Of a stretch of 64,000 bases of DNA, positions 17,231 through 26,759 are shown in pieces. Under the pieces are notes generated by a model that searched no databases, had not been told where the DNA came from, and saw only the letters and a list, made by a program, of their open reading frames with translations. Position 1 is the first letter of the stretch; each line of letters starts with the position of its first letter. The translations under genes were made by a program, and so were the position numbers. This DNA is from Fodinibius salipaludis (GTDB lineage: Bacteria > Bacteroidota > Rhodothermia > Balneolales > Balneolaceae), in NCBI RefSeq assembly GCF_002287075.1, contig NZ_NSKE01000007.1, forward strand, positions 62,001 through 126,000. Reading direction: 5' to 3'.

Positions 17231-17389
17231 TGGAAATACCTTTATTAATTACATTTCCCACAAAGTGATTAAAATATGATGAAATACAAACTAATACTTA
17301 CCGTTACTTACTGGGAATCATGACAATAATCCCTTTTCTTCTGGGGCAAATATTAGTTAATTTCGACCAAAATATTCTTCAGCATTACA

Positions 17390-18679
17390 ATGAAATGTAA
17401 GGTGATCAATCCCATTTTAAAATACTTGCACTTCCCTTCAAAATGCGGACACTTTTGGTCACTTTTGGCAACCTGTCTTTTTTTGAGTTGCGGTATTTCC
17501 CAACCTCTTCAGGCACAAAATAATTCACTGCAGATGGTTACCACAGCCGAGCGCAGTGATGGTAAGGGGCAAGTTATTCGATTCCATCTAAATCAGCCTG
17601 TTGACTCTTTTCAAGTATATCAGCCTGATGTGGATCTGATACAGATGACGCTTTACCAAGACAATATTGACACCGCTGATATTCAGCTACCCAATATTTC
17701 TTCTGCTTTTGATGAAATTAGCTTTTACGATATCCCGTCTGGCATTGGTATTGACATCTATATTACTGAGGATAAATTCTACGATGGTAAAGCCTACCAC
17801 GACGGGAACAGCGATGACCTTTTACTTGGACTTACAGAATTAGATAAAACTGAGTTAGAGTACCTTACCAAAGATACTGAACCGATTATATGGTCGAGTT
17901 TTACCATCACGGAAAAAAATCTACTGGAAGGAAACGGCGACGATGGGAACACCGCTGAAAATACCGACTACGACCAGACGAGAAATAAAATGAAGTTTGA
18001 TGTAGTCGTGATCGATCCCGGTCACGGAGGTCATGATCCTGGTTCCATCGGCCATAGGAATGTCAAAGAAAAAGATATCGTACTCGACATTTCAAAAAAA
18101 GTAGGAGACTATATCAACGAGTATATGCCCAATGTTAAAGTGGTCTACACCCGCGAAACTGACAAGTTTATCGAACTCGAAGAACGCGGCAGCATTGCCA
18201 ATGAAGCTGAGGGCGATCTATTTATATCGATACACTGCAACTCTCACACATCACATCAACCATATGGTACCGAACTATATTTTTTAGGACTGGAGCGCAG
18301 CGAATCTGCTTTGGAAGTAATGAAACGTGAAAACAAGGTCGTACGCGCCAATAACGATACTGAACAACGTGAACTGAGCCAAGAAGAATTATTAGTGTAC
18401 GAATTAGCAAATAGCAGCTACATAGCCGCCAGCGAACAAATTGCAGGCATGATGGAATATCAGTTTGACGAACGGGCCCAGCGTCACTCCCGGGGAGTAA
18501 AACAGGGACGTTTTGTAGTATTGTACCACGCTTCCATGCCAGCTGTACTTATTGAAACAGGTTTTATCAGCAACCCCAGTGAAGCACGCTATTTAACTTC
18601 CGATCGTGGACAAACCTATATTGCCTCAGCTATTTTTCGGGCTATTAGAAATTTTAAGGAAGGTAACGGAAATCCATAA
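17390..18679 (+). CDS. N-acetylmuramoyl-L-alanine amidase (Amidase_3)
   Basis: A 429-residue exported zinc amidase that cuts the bond between MurNAc and L-Ala in peptidoglycan, used in cell separation. The signal peptide is long (hydrophobic core about 24-36, LLATCLFLSCGIS). A beta-rich AMIN-like domain covers about 45-175. The catalytic domain starts at VVIDPGHGGHDPGSIG (zinc histidine and glutamate region), continues with LFISIHCNSH and ends with AVLIETGFISNPSEA (catalytic Glu). Between them is the usual insert (about 300-360). It is divergent from the ATPase gene and 18 nt before udk. Confidence 0.93.
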   Translation: MKCKVINPILKYLHFPSKCGHFWSLLATCLFLSCGISQPLQAQNNSLQMVTTAERSDGKGQVIRFHLNQPVDSFQVYQPDVDLIQMTLYQDNIDTADIQLPNISSAFDEISFYDIPSGIGIDIYITEDKFYDGKAYHDGNSDDLLLGLTELDKTELEYLTKDTEPIIWSSFTITEKNLLEGNGDDGNTAENTDYDQTRNKMKFDVVVIDPGHGGHDPGSIGHRNVKEKDIVLDISKKVGDYINEYMPNVKVVYTRETDKFIELEERGSIANEAEGDLFISIHCNSHTSHQPYGTELYFLGLERSESALEVMKRENKVVRANNDTEQRELSQEELLVYELANSSYIAASEQIAGMMEYQFDERAQRHSRGVKQGRFVVLYHASMPAVLIETGFISNPSEARYLTSDRGQTYIASAIFRAIRNFKEGNGNP

Positions 18680-18697
18680 TTTTCAAATACTCTCATA

Positions 18698-19354
18698 TTG
18701 GACCCTCTGATAATTGGTGTGGCAGGCGGTAGCGGATCCGGAAAAACAACCGTAGTACAGCAAATTATTTCTGCTATTGGTGAGGAAAAAATTCTTCTGA
18801 TCCAACACGATTCCTATTACCGTGATCTCAAACACTTGTCATTTGAAAAACGTACCCAGCAAAATTTTGACCATCCTTCTTCACTCGAAACCGAGCTTAT
18901 GATTCGTCATATTAAAGCCCTTAAAGAAGGATACCAGGTTGAAATTCCTATTTATGATTTTACCAACCATATCCGCAAAGAAGAAACACGCCTGGCCGAA
19001 CCCAAACAGGTTATCTTAGTTGACGGGATTCTGGTCTTTACGGAAAAAGAGCTTCGTGACCTTATGAACATCAAACTCTATGTGGATACCGATGATGACA
19101 TTCGACTACTGCGACGTATTCAGCGGGATATTGTAGAACGTGATCGGGAGCTTGAGCAGGTATTGTCACAGTACCAAAAATATGTTCGGCCTATGCATCT
19201 TGAATTTGTAGAACCCACAAAGCGCTATGCCGATATTATCATCCCGCACGGCGGCGAAAATAAAGTGGCGCTCGATATGGTAAATGCTCTTATCCAAGAT
19301 CGGCTTAATAATTCTGAAGTGGCAGAGCAAAAAAACGAATCAGTCTCAGAATAA
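18698..19354 (+). CDS. udk: Uridine kinase
   Basis: A 218-residue P-loop kinase that makes UMP and CMP from uridine and cytidine in pyrimidine salvage. It shows Walker A GGSGSGKTT, the IQHDSYYRD nucleoside-binding loop, NFDHPSSLE, PIYDFTNHIR and RRIQRDIVERDR, all Udk signatures. The start codon is TTG at 18698; there is no in-frame ATG between it and the amidase stop, and the family motif begins only six residues in. A charged C-terminal tail extends past the core. Confidence 0.93.
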   Translation: MDPLIIGVAGGSGSGKTTVVQQIISAIGEEKILLIQHDSYYRDLKHLSFEKRTQQNFDHPSSLETELMIRHIKALKEGYQVEIPIYDFTNHIRKEETRLAEPKQVILVDGILVFTEKELRDLMNIKLYVDTDDDIRLLRRIQRDIVERDRELEQVLSQYQKYVRPMHLEFVEPTKRYADIIIPHGGENKVALDMVNALIQDRLNNSEVAEQKNESVSE

Positions 19355-19417
19355 TTTTGTTGTACTACAGCAAGTGATTTCAAGAACTTTTGTTAAAAAG
19401 ATTAATCTTACATAATT

Positions 19418-20137
19418 ATGGATATTAATACTAAAACGGCCATTGTAACTGGGGCCAGCAGTGGAATTGGAATCGATTTTAGTCAGGCTCTTATAAAGAA
19501 AGGAGCTACCGTTTTCGGCTTAGCTCGCAGCACGGACAAACTCCAAAAGGTACAGCAGGAGCTCGGTGAAAATTTCCATCCTGTCACCATGGATATAACC
19601 GACCATGATGCCATTGAGGAATGGATCAATGCAACGTTCTCGACAGATCATCAACCTGATATTTTAATTAATAATGCCGGGTTCGGCCGTTTTGCCGACG
19701 TTGATGAGCTTTCTTTGGATGAATGGGAAGCCATGGTACAAACGAATTTATCCGGAACGTTTTACATGACGCGGCAGATTGTACCCCTGATGAAAGAAAA
19801 AGAATCCGTTTGTCATATAATCAACATTGTATCTATTGCCGGTAAAGTTGGAAATCCTAAAATGACCGGGTACAATGCTTCTAAGTTTGGGGTGCGAGGA
19901 TTTAGTGAAGGCCTGTTTAAGGAAGTTCGGTACGACGGTATCAAAGTTACCTGCTTTTATCCGGGCTCTATTGCTACCAACTTTTTTGGGGATAAAGACA
20001 TCGATACCCATGATAACATGATGCAACCTGATGAAGTAGCCCAGGTCTTGGTAAATGTACTTGAGACCCCTGACAACTTCCTGATCAATGATATTACCAT
20101 GCGACCCTTAAATCCCAAAGCACCGGAAGATCAATAG
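19418..20137 (+). CDS. Short-chain dehydrogenase/reductase (SDR)
   Basis: A 239-residue classical SDR with cofactor loop TGASSGIG, the NNAG motif and the catalytic YNASK (Tyr and Lys) preceded by the serine in NIVSIAGKVG. GLARSTDKL after the second strand has an arginine that favours NADP(H). The substrate cannot be told from sequence. Its stop abuts the ATG of the next gene with no gap, so the pair is co-translated. Confidence 0.9.
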   Translation: MDINTKTAIVTGASSGIGIDFSQALIKKGATVFGLARSTDKLQKVQQELGENFHPVTMDITDHDAIEEWINATFSTDHQPDILINNAGFGRFADVDELSLDEWEAMVQTNLSGTFYMTRQIVPLMKEKESVCHIINIVSIAGKVGNPKMTGYNASKFGVRGFSEGLFKEVRYDGIKVTCFYPGSIATNFFGDKDIDTHDNMMQPDEVAQVLVNVLETPDNFLINDITMRPLNPKAPEDQ

Positions 20138-20491
20138 ATGAAGTGGCTTTCTCTTCTCATTTTTCTGCTTTTGCTTTCCACATCGAGCTGTTCGGAAAAT
20201 CCCTCGAAACCAGACCAGCTCATCAAAGAAGACAAATATATCGACTTGATGGTGGAGCTACAGCTCGTACGATCATACGGAGAAACAAATTCGCTGGATA
20301 GTCTTACGGTAGATTCACTCACTGATGAAATTTTTCAAAAGTATGAAACAACCGATTCCGTATTTGTTCAGAGCCACAACTACTACCAACAGTTTCCCGA
20401 AAAACAGCTAAGCCGCATCGAAAAGGCGATTGAGCGATTGAAAATGGATCAGGTGTCAGACACTACCAAACAGGATACAACAACCAACTGA
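20138..20491 (+). CDS. DUF4296-domain lipoprotein
   Basis: A 117-residue protein with a short lipoprotein signal (LLLLSTSSCSEN; lipid cysteine near residue 19) and a helical domain. The pattern KEDKYIDLMVELQLVRSYG, then FQKYETTDSVFVQSHNYYQQ and IEKAIERL, fits DUF4296, a family found mainly in Bacteroidota. Function is unknown. It converges on recQ with a 1-nt gap and no terminator. Confidence 0.8.
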   Translation: MKWLSLLIFLLLLSTSSCSENPSKPDQLIKEDKYIDLMVELQLVRSYGETNSLDSLTVDSLTDEIFQKYETTDSVFVQSHNYYQQFPEKQLSRIEKAIERLKMDQVSDTTKQDTTTN

Positions 20492-20492
20492 T

Positions 20493-22421
20493 CTATGAAT
20501 CTTTCCAAGCGTATTTATCGCCCTTGGTAATCAGCATCTGTTCTCGAAGGAGATAACTTAACAAACGCTTGGTACGAGCTTTATTCCAACCAGTCTGGGC
20601 TGCTATTTCCGGAAATGACTGCGAACCTTCTTTGAGTACATTTTTAATCTGATGTATCTCTTCCTTCTTAATCGATACTGCAACCTCACTGGTACCCAAA
20701 CAGTTATCACAGTGTCCGCAAGCTTCAACATTTTCTTCCCCAAAATAATGACGGATATAAACCTCACGACAGTTTTCAGTTGAAATATAACCCTTCATAT
20801 ATTCCAACTTTTGCAATAAGTTATCACGATGTTTTTCCAGCTTTTCTGTACTTAACGACAGATTCGGATGTCGTTCTTCGATCAACTTGATTAGAGGCAA
20901 TTCTCCGATGGATTCATATTTCAACATATGGTCCCTATCCTGAAGAACCTGCAATCCCTTTTTTACGGCATTAGCCGAAACACCCAGTTTTCTCTGGATG
21001 TAATCAAATTCCAGGTACTTCATTTTCCCAAAGGCCTCCCCTCCAAACTGACGAAAGAGCACATCCAAAAACTCCGCTTTCTGCTGATTTTCCAAGCCGT
21101 TAATCTGATCGTGCACATAATCCTGGCTCACAATAAAATGTATCCCCACCTGTGGAGTGATATAATCAACAAGTTCAAGAATTCCCAACTGACCAAGCAC
21201 ATCTAAAGCCGTACGTACTTTTCGACCGGATAATCCTGCACGTTTTTCAAGCGCCTGGATTGACACCTCTTCCCGCTCTTCCATTTCAGATCCCACCGCC
21301 AAATTCAGGTGATCACACAGCACATCATAAACCTTCTGTAGCTCATCTCTACCGGGGTAGGAATCCTTTATTCTTTTCTCAGCAATAATGGCATCAGCCT
21401 TTTTAAACAACAATATCGGAAAACTTTTTTCTCCGTCGCGACCGGCTCTCCCCGCCTCCTGATAGTACGACTCCAGGGAATACGGCATCTCGTAATGGAT
21501 CACATAACGGCAGTCGGGCTTGTCAATTCCCATTCCAAACGCATTAGTCGCTACTACCAGCGGCGTGGCACCATTAATCCACTCCTGTTGAATTTGTTGC
21601 CGTTCTGCTGAGTCAATTCCCGCGTGATAAGCCTTTGTTTTTACTCCCAGCTTCTGTTCAATTTTTTGGGATAGCTCTTCACAATTGCGGCGGGTCCCCC
21701 CATAAATGAGCCCAGATCCTTTGGGAGCAGCCTTTTTAACAGCCTGAAAAAGCTTCTGATCCTTTTTGACTGTCTCAATAACCCACCACTTGAGATTGGG
21801 GCGATCAAAACCTTTGGAAACAATAACGGGGTCCCTCAGTTCCAAGCTTTTTTTGATATCATCCCGAACTTCAGGTGTTGCTGTTGCCGTCAATGCAATC
21901 CAGGTCACTTCATCAGCGATATCTTCCAAAGAAGGACGAATTTCTCGGTAACTCGGTCTAAAATCGTGCCCCCACTCCGAAATACAGTGGGCCTCATCAA
22001 TAGCAATAAGATCGATATCCAGTTTCGGCATTTCGGCCTCCCAAAGCGTAGTCTTAAGTCGCTCTGGGGAACAGTAAAGCAGGTCGTACATTCCGTTTCG
22101 GGCATTGGCAAACCGCTGCTCAATCTCCCATGATGAAATCGTGCTGTTCACAAACGTAGCCGAAATTCCCCGATCATTGAGTTGCTCAACTTGGTCCTGC
22201 ATCAGGGCCACCAACGGAGAAATAACGATCGCCAATCCATCCAATACCGTGGCCGGTACTTGGTAGCAGAGTGATTTACCTCCGCCTGTAGGAAAAAGCA
22301 CCATCGTATCCTTCCCATTGAGCACTGCTTGAATGACTTTATCCTGCCCCGGACGAAAAGATGGGAACCCCCAGTACTCTTCCAGGGATTCTTGTGCGTT
22401 TTGAAAGAGATCTTCGTTCAT
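20493..22421 (-). CDS. recQ: ATP-dependent DNA helicase RecQ
   Basis: A superfamily 2 3'-5' helicase for recombination and fork repair. It shows the RecQ-specific [13 protein letters not shown], Walker [15 protein letters not shown] box [31 protein letters not shown], the motif [12 protein letters not shown] and a zinc cluster with [12 protein letters not shown] and CGHCDNC. An RQC winged helix follows. The C-terminus ends in a further helix-turn-helix-like segment ([21 protein letters not shown]) in place of a typical HRDC domain. I chose the ATG at 22421 ([10 protein letters not shown]); a GTG at 22445 would add eight residues. Confidence 0.95.
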   Translation of the reverse strand: MNEDLFQNAQESLEEYWGFPSFRPGQDKVIQAVLNGKDTMVLFPTGGGKSLCYQVPATVLDGLAIVISPLVALMQDQVEQLNDRGISATFVNSTISSWEIEQRFANARNGMYDLLYCSPERLKTTLWEAEMPKLDIDLIAIDEAHCISEWGHDFRPSYREIRPSLEDIADEVTWIALTATATPEVRDDIKKSLELRDPVIVSKGFDRPNLKWWVIETVKKDQKLFQAVKKAAPKGSGLIYGGTRRNCEELSQKIEQKLGVKTKAYHAGIDSAERQQIQQEWINGATPLVVATNAFGMGIDKPDCRYVIHYEMPYSLESYYQEAGRAGRDGEKSFPILLFKKADAIIAEKRIKDSYPGRDELQKVYDVLCDHLNLAVGSEMEEREEVSIQALEKRAGLSGRKVRTALDVLGQLGILELVDYITPQVGIHFIVSQDYVHDQINGLENQQKAEFLDVLFRQFGGEAFGKMKYLEFDYIQRKLGVSANAVKKGLQVLQDRDHMLKYESIGELPLIKLIEERHPNLSLSTEKLEKHRDNLLQKLEYMKGYISTENCREVYIRHYFGEENVEACGHCDNCLGTSEVAVSIKKEEIHQIKNVLKEGSQSFPEIAAQTGWNKARTKRLLSYLLREQMLITKGDKYAWKDS

Positions 22422-22780
22422 TAGATGGAAATTAATACCAATCACGTTTTACTTTAGAACCTCTTAAAGTCCAGATAAATCCCCAGCAGTTCAACTGAAT
22501 TGCAAAAATAAATTTTTGTTTGTCTTTTTAGTAAGAACTTCTATTTTGAAGCTTCATGAAAGCAAACGGAACACATATCAATACTTTTAGCGACAGCAAA
22601 ACTGTTGCAGGCATTTCTACGTTCCGCTTTCGCGTACGGCGTCGGGCCCTCCGGGCTCAACAATAACTCTCCTTGGAGGGTACACGCTATTGTACCACTC
22701 CATAAGACCCCTCACTTTTTAGTTAGATTTTCTTTCAGCGGATACCTTTATCGCTGATCGATTTCAACCATTGCCGTACG
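22422..22780 (+). other. Non-coding region between recQ and the arginine operon
   Basis: About 335-359 nt without a credible gene. The recQ-proximal part is AT-rich, with a minus-strand TATTTTTG box at 22503-22510 that could be the recQ -7 element. From 22620 the DNA becomes GC-rich and forms several hairpins, including GGGCCC/GGGCTC at 22644-22658 and the strong one at 22675-22701. A 36-codon ORF from 22556 has no ribosome site or recognisable product and I do not call it a gene. Confidence 0.6.
22675..22720 (+). promoter_or_regulatory. Structured leader ahead of the arginine operon (attenuator-like)
   Basis: GGAGGGTACA (22675-22684) pairs with TGTACC-A-CTCC (22691-22701) around a 6-nt loop, a 10-bp stem with one bulge. 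GAGGG at 22676-22680 can instead pair with CCCTC at 22709-22713, which ends 2 nt before five T (22716-22720). The two pairings exclude each other, as in an attenuator. That it regulates arg genes is inference; no Arg-rich leader peptide or ARG box was identified. Confidence 0.35.
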
Positions 22781-23449
22781 ATGAATATTACAATTACTGT
22801 AGCCAATACAGAGCATCTTTCTTTTGCCGAGGAAATTTGCAACCTCATGGAAAAAGCCGCCAAAAAACGCGGTACAGGCATTGCAAAACGTGCTCCCGAA
22901 TATATCCAAGATAAGATAAACGAGGGCAAAGCTGTTATCGCTGTTGATCAACAGAATGATCAGCTGGCCGGATTCTGCTATATCGAAAACTGGGATCACG
23001 ACAAATATATTGCCAATTCGGGACTCATTGTCCATCCCCACTACCGCAAGCTTGGACTCGGCCGAAAGATCAAAGAACGCATTTTTCACCTCTCTCGTGA
23101 CAAATATCCTGACGCCAAAATTTTCGGTATCACCACCAGCATGGCCGTAATGAAAATTAATTCTGACATGGGTTACAATCCGGTCACTTTTTCGGAATTG
23201 ACGCAGGACGAAGAGTTTTGGCAAGGATGTCAGAGCTGTCCCAATTATGATATTCTGAGCAGTGAAGACCGCAAAGATTGTCTCTGCACCGGAATGCTCT
23301 ACGACCCGGAGCAGGAAGAAGATCAGCCAAAAGGGCATGATGACTCCAATCAGAAAGCCAAACGCTGGGAAACCTTTAAGCGCTTCGTACGGCTACACAA
23401 AATTAATATCGAACGTAAAACGAAATCCATTTTCAATTTTAAAAATTAA
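22781..23449 (+). CDS. GNAT acyltransferase, probable N-acyl-glutamate synthase
   Basis: A 222-residue GNAT-fold protein and first gene of the arginine operon. The acyl-CoA site is HPHYRKLGLGRKIKE (about 85-100). Its position, 6 nt before argG and with no argJ or classical argA in the operon, suggests it makes N-acetyl- or N-succinyl-glutamate; linked GNAT genes are common in Bacteroidota arg clusters. After the core it has four cysteines as CxxC (150, 153) and CxC (167, 169), in the text CQSCPNYD and KDCLCTG, a likely metal site, then a basic tail. The donor (acetyl- or succinyl-CoA) cannot be read from sequence. Confidence 0.8.
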   Translation: MNITITVANTEHLSFAEEICNLMEKAAKKRGTGIAKRAPEYIQDKINEGKAVIAVDQQNDQLAGFCYIENWDHDKYIANSGLIVHPHYRKLGLGRKIKERIFHLSRDKYPDAKIFGITTSMAVMKINSDMGYNPVTFSELTQDEEFWQGCQSCPNYDILSSEDRKDCLCTGMLYDPEQEEDQPKGHDDSNQKAKRWETFKRFVRLHKINIERKTKSIFNFKN

Positions 23450-23455
23450 ATTCCA

Positions 23456-24652
23456 ATGAGCTCTAAGAAAAAAATTGTGCTAGCATACAGCGGGGGACTC
23501 GATACCTCGTACTGCGTGCCGTATCTCAAGCAAACCTATGATGCAGAAATTCATACCGTTTTAGTGAACACCGGCGGATTTTCTGAGGAGGACTTATCCA
23601 AAACAGAGGATCATGCCTATAATTTAGGGACCGATACCCATCAAACGTTGGAACAAACTGAGGACTTTTACCAGAAGGTCATCAAATTTTTGATCTTCGG
23701 AAACGTGCTCAAAAACGACACTTATCCTCTTTCGGTAAGTTCCGAGCGAGTTTTCCAGGCGGTAGCCATTGCCAAATATGCGCAGGAAATCGGCGCCGAT
23801 GCAATCGCTCATGGTAGCACAGGAGCAGGAAATGACCAAGTGCGTTTCGATTTGGTGTTCAATGTCATTGCGCCCGATCTCGAAATTATCACCCCTATCC
23901 GCGACCAGCAGCTTTCGCGTCAGGAGGAAGTCGATTTTCTTCAAAAGAATGGTTTTGACTTCGAATGGGCTGAATCGAAGTATTCGACTAATAAAGGACT
24001 CTGGGGCACGAGCGTGGGCGGCGCAGAAACGCTGACTTCCGACCAGCCCCTACCCGAAGAAGCGTGGCCCAGTCAACTTGAAAAACAAGGGCCTGAATCC
24101 CTGGAAATTAAATTTAAACAAGGCGAACCGGTGGCACTGGATGGGAAAAAGTTTGCCCCCGTCGAACTCATCCAAACGCTTCATAAACTGGCATCAAAAT
24201 ATGCCATCGGACGTGATATCCACGTAGGTGATACGATTATCGGTATCAAAGGACGTGTGGGATTCGAGGCTGCCGCCCCGATGATTCTTATTAAAGCTCA
24301 TAAGCATCTTGAAAAACACGTACTCACCAAATGGCAGATTCACTGGAAAGACCAGCTTGCGGACTGGTACGGTATGATGCTGCACGAGGGACAGTATCTC
24401 GATCCGGTGATGCGCAATATCGAAGGTTTTCTATCTGATACACAGTCGAATGTAACCGGAAAAGTAAAGTTACAACTGCATCCCTATCGCTTTGTAATCG
24501 AAGGCATTACGTCGGCCAATGACCTGATGAATGCCAAGTTCGGTGATTACGGAGAAATGAATAAAGTCTGGAGCGGTCAGGACGTCAAGGGGTTTGCTAA
24601 AATTCTCTCCAATCAAATTAATATCCATCAATCGGTGAATAGCTATGATTAA
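23456..24652 (+). CDS. argG: Argininosuccinate synthase
   Basis: A 398-residue ATP-dependent ligase joining citrulline and aspartate. The N-type ATP pyrophosphatase loop AYSGGLDTSYC, AHGSTGAGNDQVRF and the later GRVGFEAAAPMILIKAHKHLE region are ArgG motifs. The C-terminus overlaps the argC start by 8 nt, which implies translational coupling. Length is normal for the family. Confidence 0.96.
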   Translation: MSSKKKIVLAYSGGLDTSYCVPYLKQTYDAEIHTVLVNTGGFSEEDLSKTEDHAYNLGTDTHQTLEQTEDFYQKVIKFLIFGNVLKNDTYPLSVSSERVFQAVAIAKYAQEIGADAIAHGSTGAGNDQVRFDLVFNVIAPDLEIITPIRDQQLSRQEEVDFLQKNGFDFEWAESKYSTNKGLWGTSVGGAETLTSDQPLPEEAWPSQLEKQGPESLEIKFKQGEPVALDGKKFAPVELIQTLHKLASKYAIGRDIHVGDTIIGIKGRVGFEAAAPMILIKAHKHLEKHVLTKWQIHWKDQLADWYGMMLHEGQYLDPVMRNIEGFLSDTQSNVTGKVKLQLHPYRFVIEGITSANDLMNAKFGDYGEMNKVWSGQDVKGFAKILSNQINIHQSVNSYD

Positions 24653-25622
24653 CGCAGGAATTGTAGGCGGATCGGGATATACTGCCGGTGAACTTATCCG
24701 TTTGCTGCTGCATCATCCCGAAACAGAAATTGATTTTATATTCAGTACCAGCCGCGCCGGAAAGCCGGTTACCTCGGTCCACCAAGATCTTCTGGGAGAT
24801 ACCAATCTAACTTTCAGCTCAGAAATAAATCCCGAGGTCGATGTACTTTTTCTCTGTACGGGCCACGGGAATTCTACGGAAGTTTTACAAGCGTATACTC
24901 TATCAGGACGTACTAAAATCATTGATCTGAGTCGTGACTTCAGACTCTCCGACAGCAACATACTCAACGCCCGAAAATTTGTTTATGGCCTGCCCGAACT
25001 ACAAAAGGATATGATCGCCAGTGCTGAGAACATCGCCAATCCCGGCTGTTTTGCTACCGCCATTCAACTGGCCCTGCTGCCGCTGGCTTATGCATCCAAA
25101 TTGGAAAATGACATCCATATTCACGGAATCACCGGTGCAACAGGAGCAGGCAGTTCCCTAAGCGAAACAACCCATTTTAGCTGGCGCAGTAATAATGTAT
25201 CAATTTATAAGGCACTAAGTCATCAACACATTGGAGAAGTTGAACAGAGCCTAAAACAGCTTTCGCCCTCTTTTAAATCAAAACTCAATTTCATTCCCGT
25301 CCGTGGAAATTTCAGCAGGGGTATCTTTATATCCGCATATACGCAAAGCGGACTTTCACTGGAAAAAGCACAATCACTTTTTGAAAAATTTTATGCAGAT
25401 ACCCCTTTTGTACAGCTCAGCGATCAGTCCCTCCATCTAAAACAGGTCGCAAACACCAATAAATGTCTGCTGTATCTGCATAAAAAAGACGGGAAACTCT
25501 TGATAACCAGCATCATCGACAATCTGCTGAAAGGTGCTTCGGGACAGGCACTACAAAATATGAACCTGATGTTCGGACTTGATGAATCAGACGGACTGCA
25601 ACTCAAAGCAACTTACTTTTAA
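24645..25622 (+). CDS. argC: N-acetyl-gamma-glutamyl-phosphate reductase
   Basis: A 325-residue NADPH-dependent reductase making N-acyl-glutamate semialdehyde. It has the Rossmann motif IVGGSGYTAGELIRLL and the catalytic cysteine in NPGCFATA, followed by GITGATGAGSS and RGNFSRGI. The start ATG lies inside the argG 3' end; the stop is 1 nt before the argD ATG. Confidence 0.96.
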   Translation: MINAGIVGGSGYTAGELIRLLLHHPETEIDFIFSTSRAGKPVTSVHQDLLGDTNLTFSSEINPEVDVLFLCTGHGNSTEVLQAYTLSGRTKIIDLSRDFRLSDSNILNARKFVYGLPELQKDMIASAENIANPGCFATAIQLALLPLAYASKLENDIHIHGITGATGAGSSLSETTHFSWRSNNVSIYKALSHQHIGEVEQSLKQLSPSFKSKLNFIPVRGNFSRGIFISAYTQSGLSLEKAQSLFEKFYADTPFVQLSDQSLHLKQVANTNKCLLYLHKKDGKLLITSIIDNLLKGASGQALQNMNLMFGLDESDGLQLKATYF

Positions 25623-25623
25623 C

Positions 25624-26754
25624 ATGGAAATCTTCGACGTATATCCTCTTTTAGATCTGGAACCTGTAAAAGCTAAAGGGAATTATGTGTTCTGTAATAA
25701 CGGTAAAAAATATCTCGACTTTTATGGTGGACACGCGGTAATCTCTATTGGGCATTCTCACCCCCACTACGTGAATAGGGTCAGTAAACAATTAAACGAG
25801 ATTGGATTTTATTCCAACTCGGTTCAAAACTCCTTGCAACAAAAACTGGCCTCCAAATTAGGTGAACTATCGGGTTATGAGGATTACCAACTATTTCTCT
25901 GCAATTCCGGCGCCGAGGCCGTGGAAAACGCCCTTAAAATGGCTTCTTTTCATACCGGAAAATCCAAAGTTGTCTCTTTTAATAAAGCCTTCCACGGCCG
26001 AACAACTACCTCTTTGAGTGTGACAGATAAAGAGAAATACACCGCACCCATCAACGAAAGCAACGAAGTTGTTTTTCTCGAACTCAACGATATTAGAAGC
26101 TTGGAAAAAGAACTCTCCAATGGGGATGTCTGTGCGGTAATTATTGAAGCTATTCAAGGAATCGGGGGCATTCACATTCCAGATAATGATTTTTTAAAAA
26201 ACACAGCTGAACTTTGCCAGGAACACAACGCAGTGTTTATCTGCGACGAAATTCAGTCTGGCTTTGGGCGCACAGGCAACTTCTTTGCCCATCAGCATGC
26301 AGACATAAAACCCGATATTATCACTGTAGCTAAAGGAATGGGTAACGGATTCCCTGTCGCCGGCACGATTTTGAGTCCCGACTTTAAGGCCAAGCATGGA
26401 CAACTCGGCTCCACTTTCGGCGGCAATCACCTGGCGTGCGCGGCCGCCACAGCGGTGCTCGAAGTTCTGGAAAACGAACAGTTAATACAAAATGCCGCAA
26501 ATATCGGTCAACAATTAATGGAGGGTTTATCAAAACTACCAGAAGTCAAAGAAGTACGCGGCCGTGGACTCATGATCGGGATTGAATTTTCATATCCCAT
26601 CAAAAAGATACGTCAACAACTTATTAAAGAAGAACAGATTCTTACCGGCGTTGCTTCAGATCCTAATGTACTCCGGTTACTTCCACCGCTGACCATTCAT
26701 TCAAAAGAAGTCGACCAATTTATTAATGCAATGAAAAATATTTTAACCCAGTAA
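25624..26754 (+). CDS. argD: Acetylornithine (or succinylornithine) aminotransferase
   Basis: A 376-residue class III PLP aminotransferase that forms N-acyl-ornithine from the semialdehyde. I start it at 25624 (MEIFDVYPLLDLEPVKAKG), 1 nt after argC; a longer frame from 25579 only overlaps argC. The pyridoxal motifs NSGAEAVENALKMA, FICDEIQSGFGRTG and VAKGMGNGFPVAG with the Schiff-base lysine are present. Confidence 0.95.
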   Translation: MEIFDVYPLLDLEPVKAKGNYVFCNNGKKYLDFYGGHAVISIGHSHPHYVNRVSKQLNEIGFYSNSVQNSLQQKLASKLGELSGYEDYQLFLCNSGAEAVENALKMASFHTGKSKVVSFNKAFHGRTTTSLSVTDKEKYTAPINESNEVVFLELNDIRSLEKELSNGDVCAVIIEAIQGIGGIHIPDNDFLKNTAELCQEHNAVFICDEIQSGFGRTGNFFAHQHADIKPDIITVAKGMGNGFPVAGTILSPDFKAKHGQLGSTFGGNHLACAAATAVLEVLENEQLIQNAANIGQQLMEGLSKLPEVKEVRGRGLMIGIEFSYPIKKIRQQLIKEEQILTGVASDPNVLRLLPPLTIHSKEVDQFINAMKNILTQ

Positions 26755-26759
26755 TCACA

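Noticed and set aside
22556-22666. A 36-codon ORF before the arginine operon, possible leader peptide
   Set aside because: No ribosome site. It has several Arg codons near its end, but they are spread in GC-rich hairpin DNA and the codon use is unlike neighbours.
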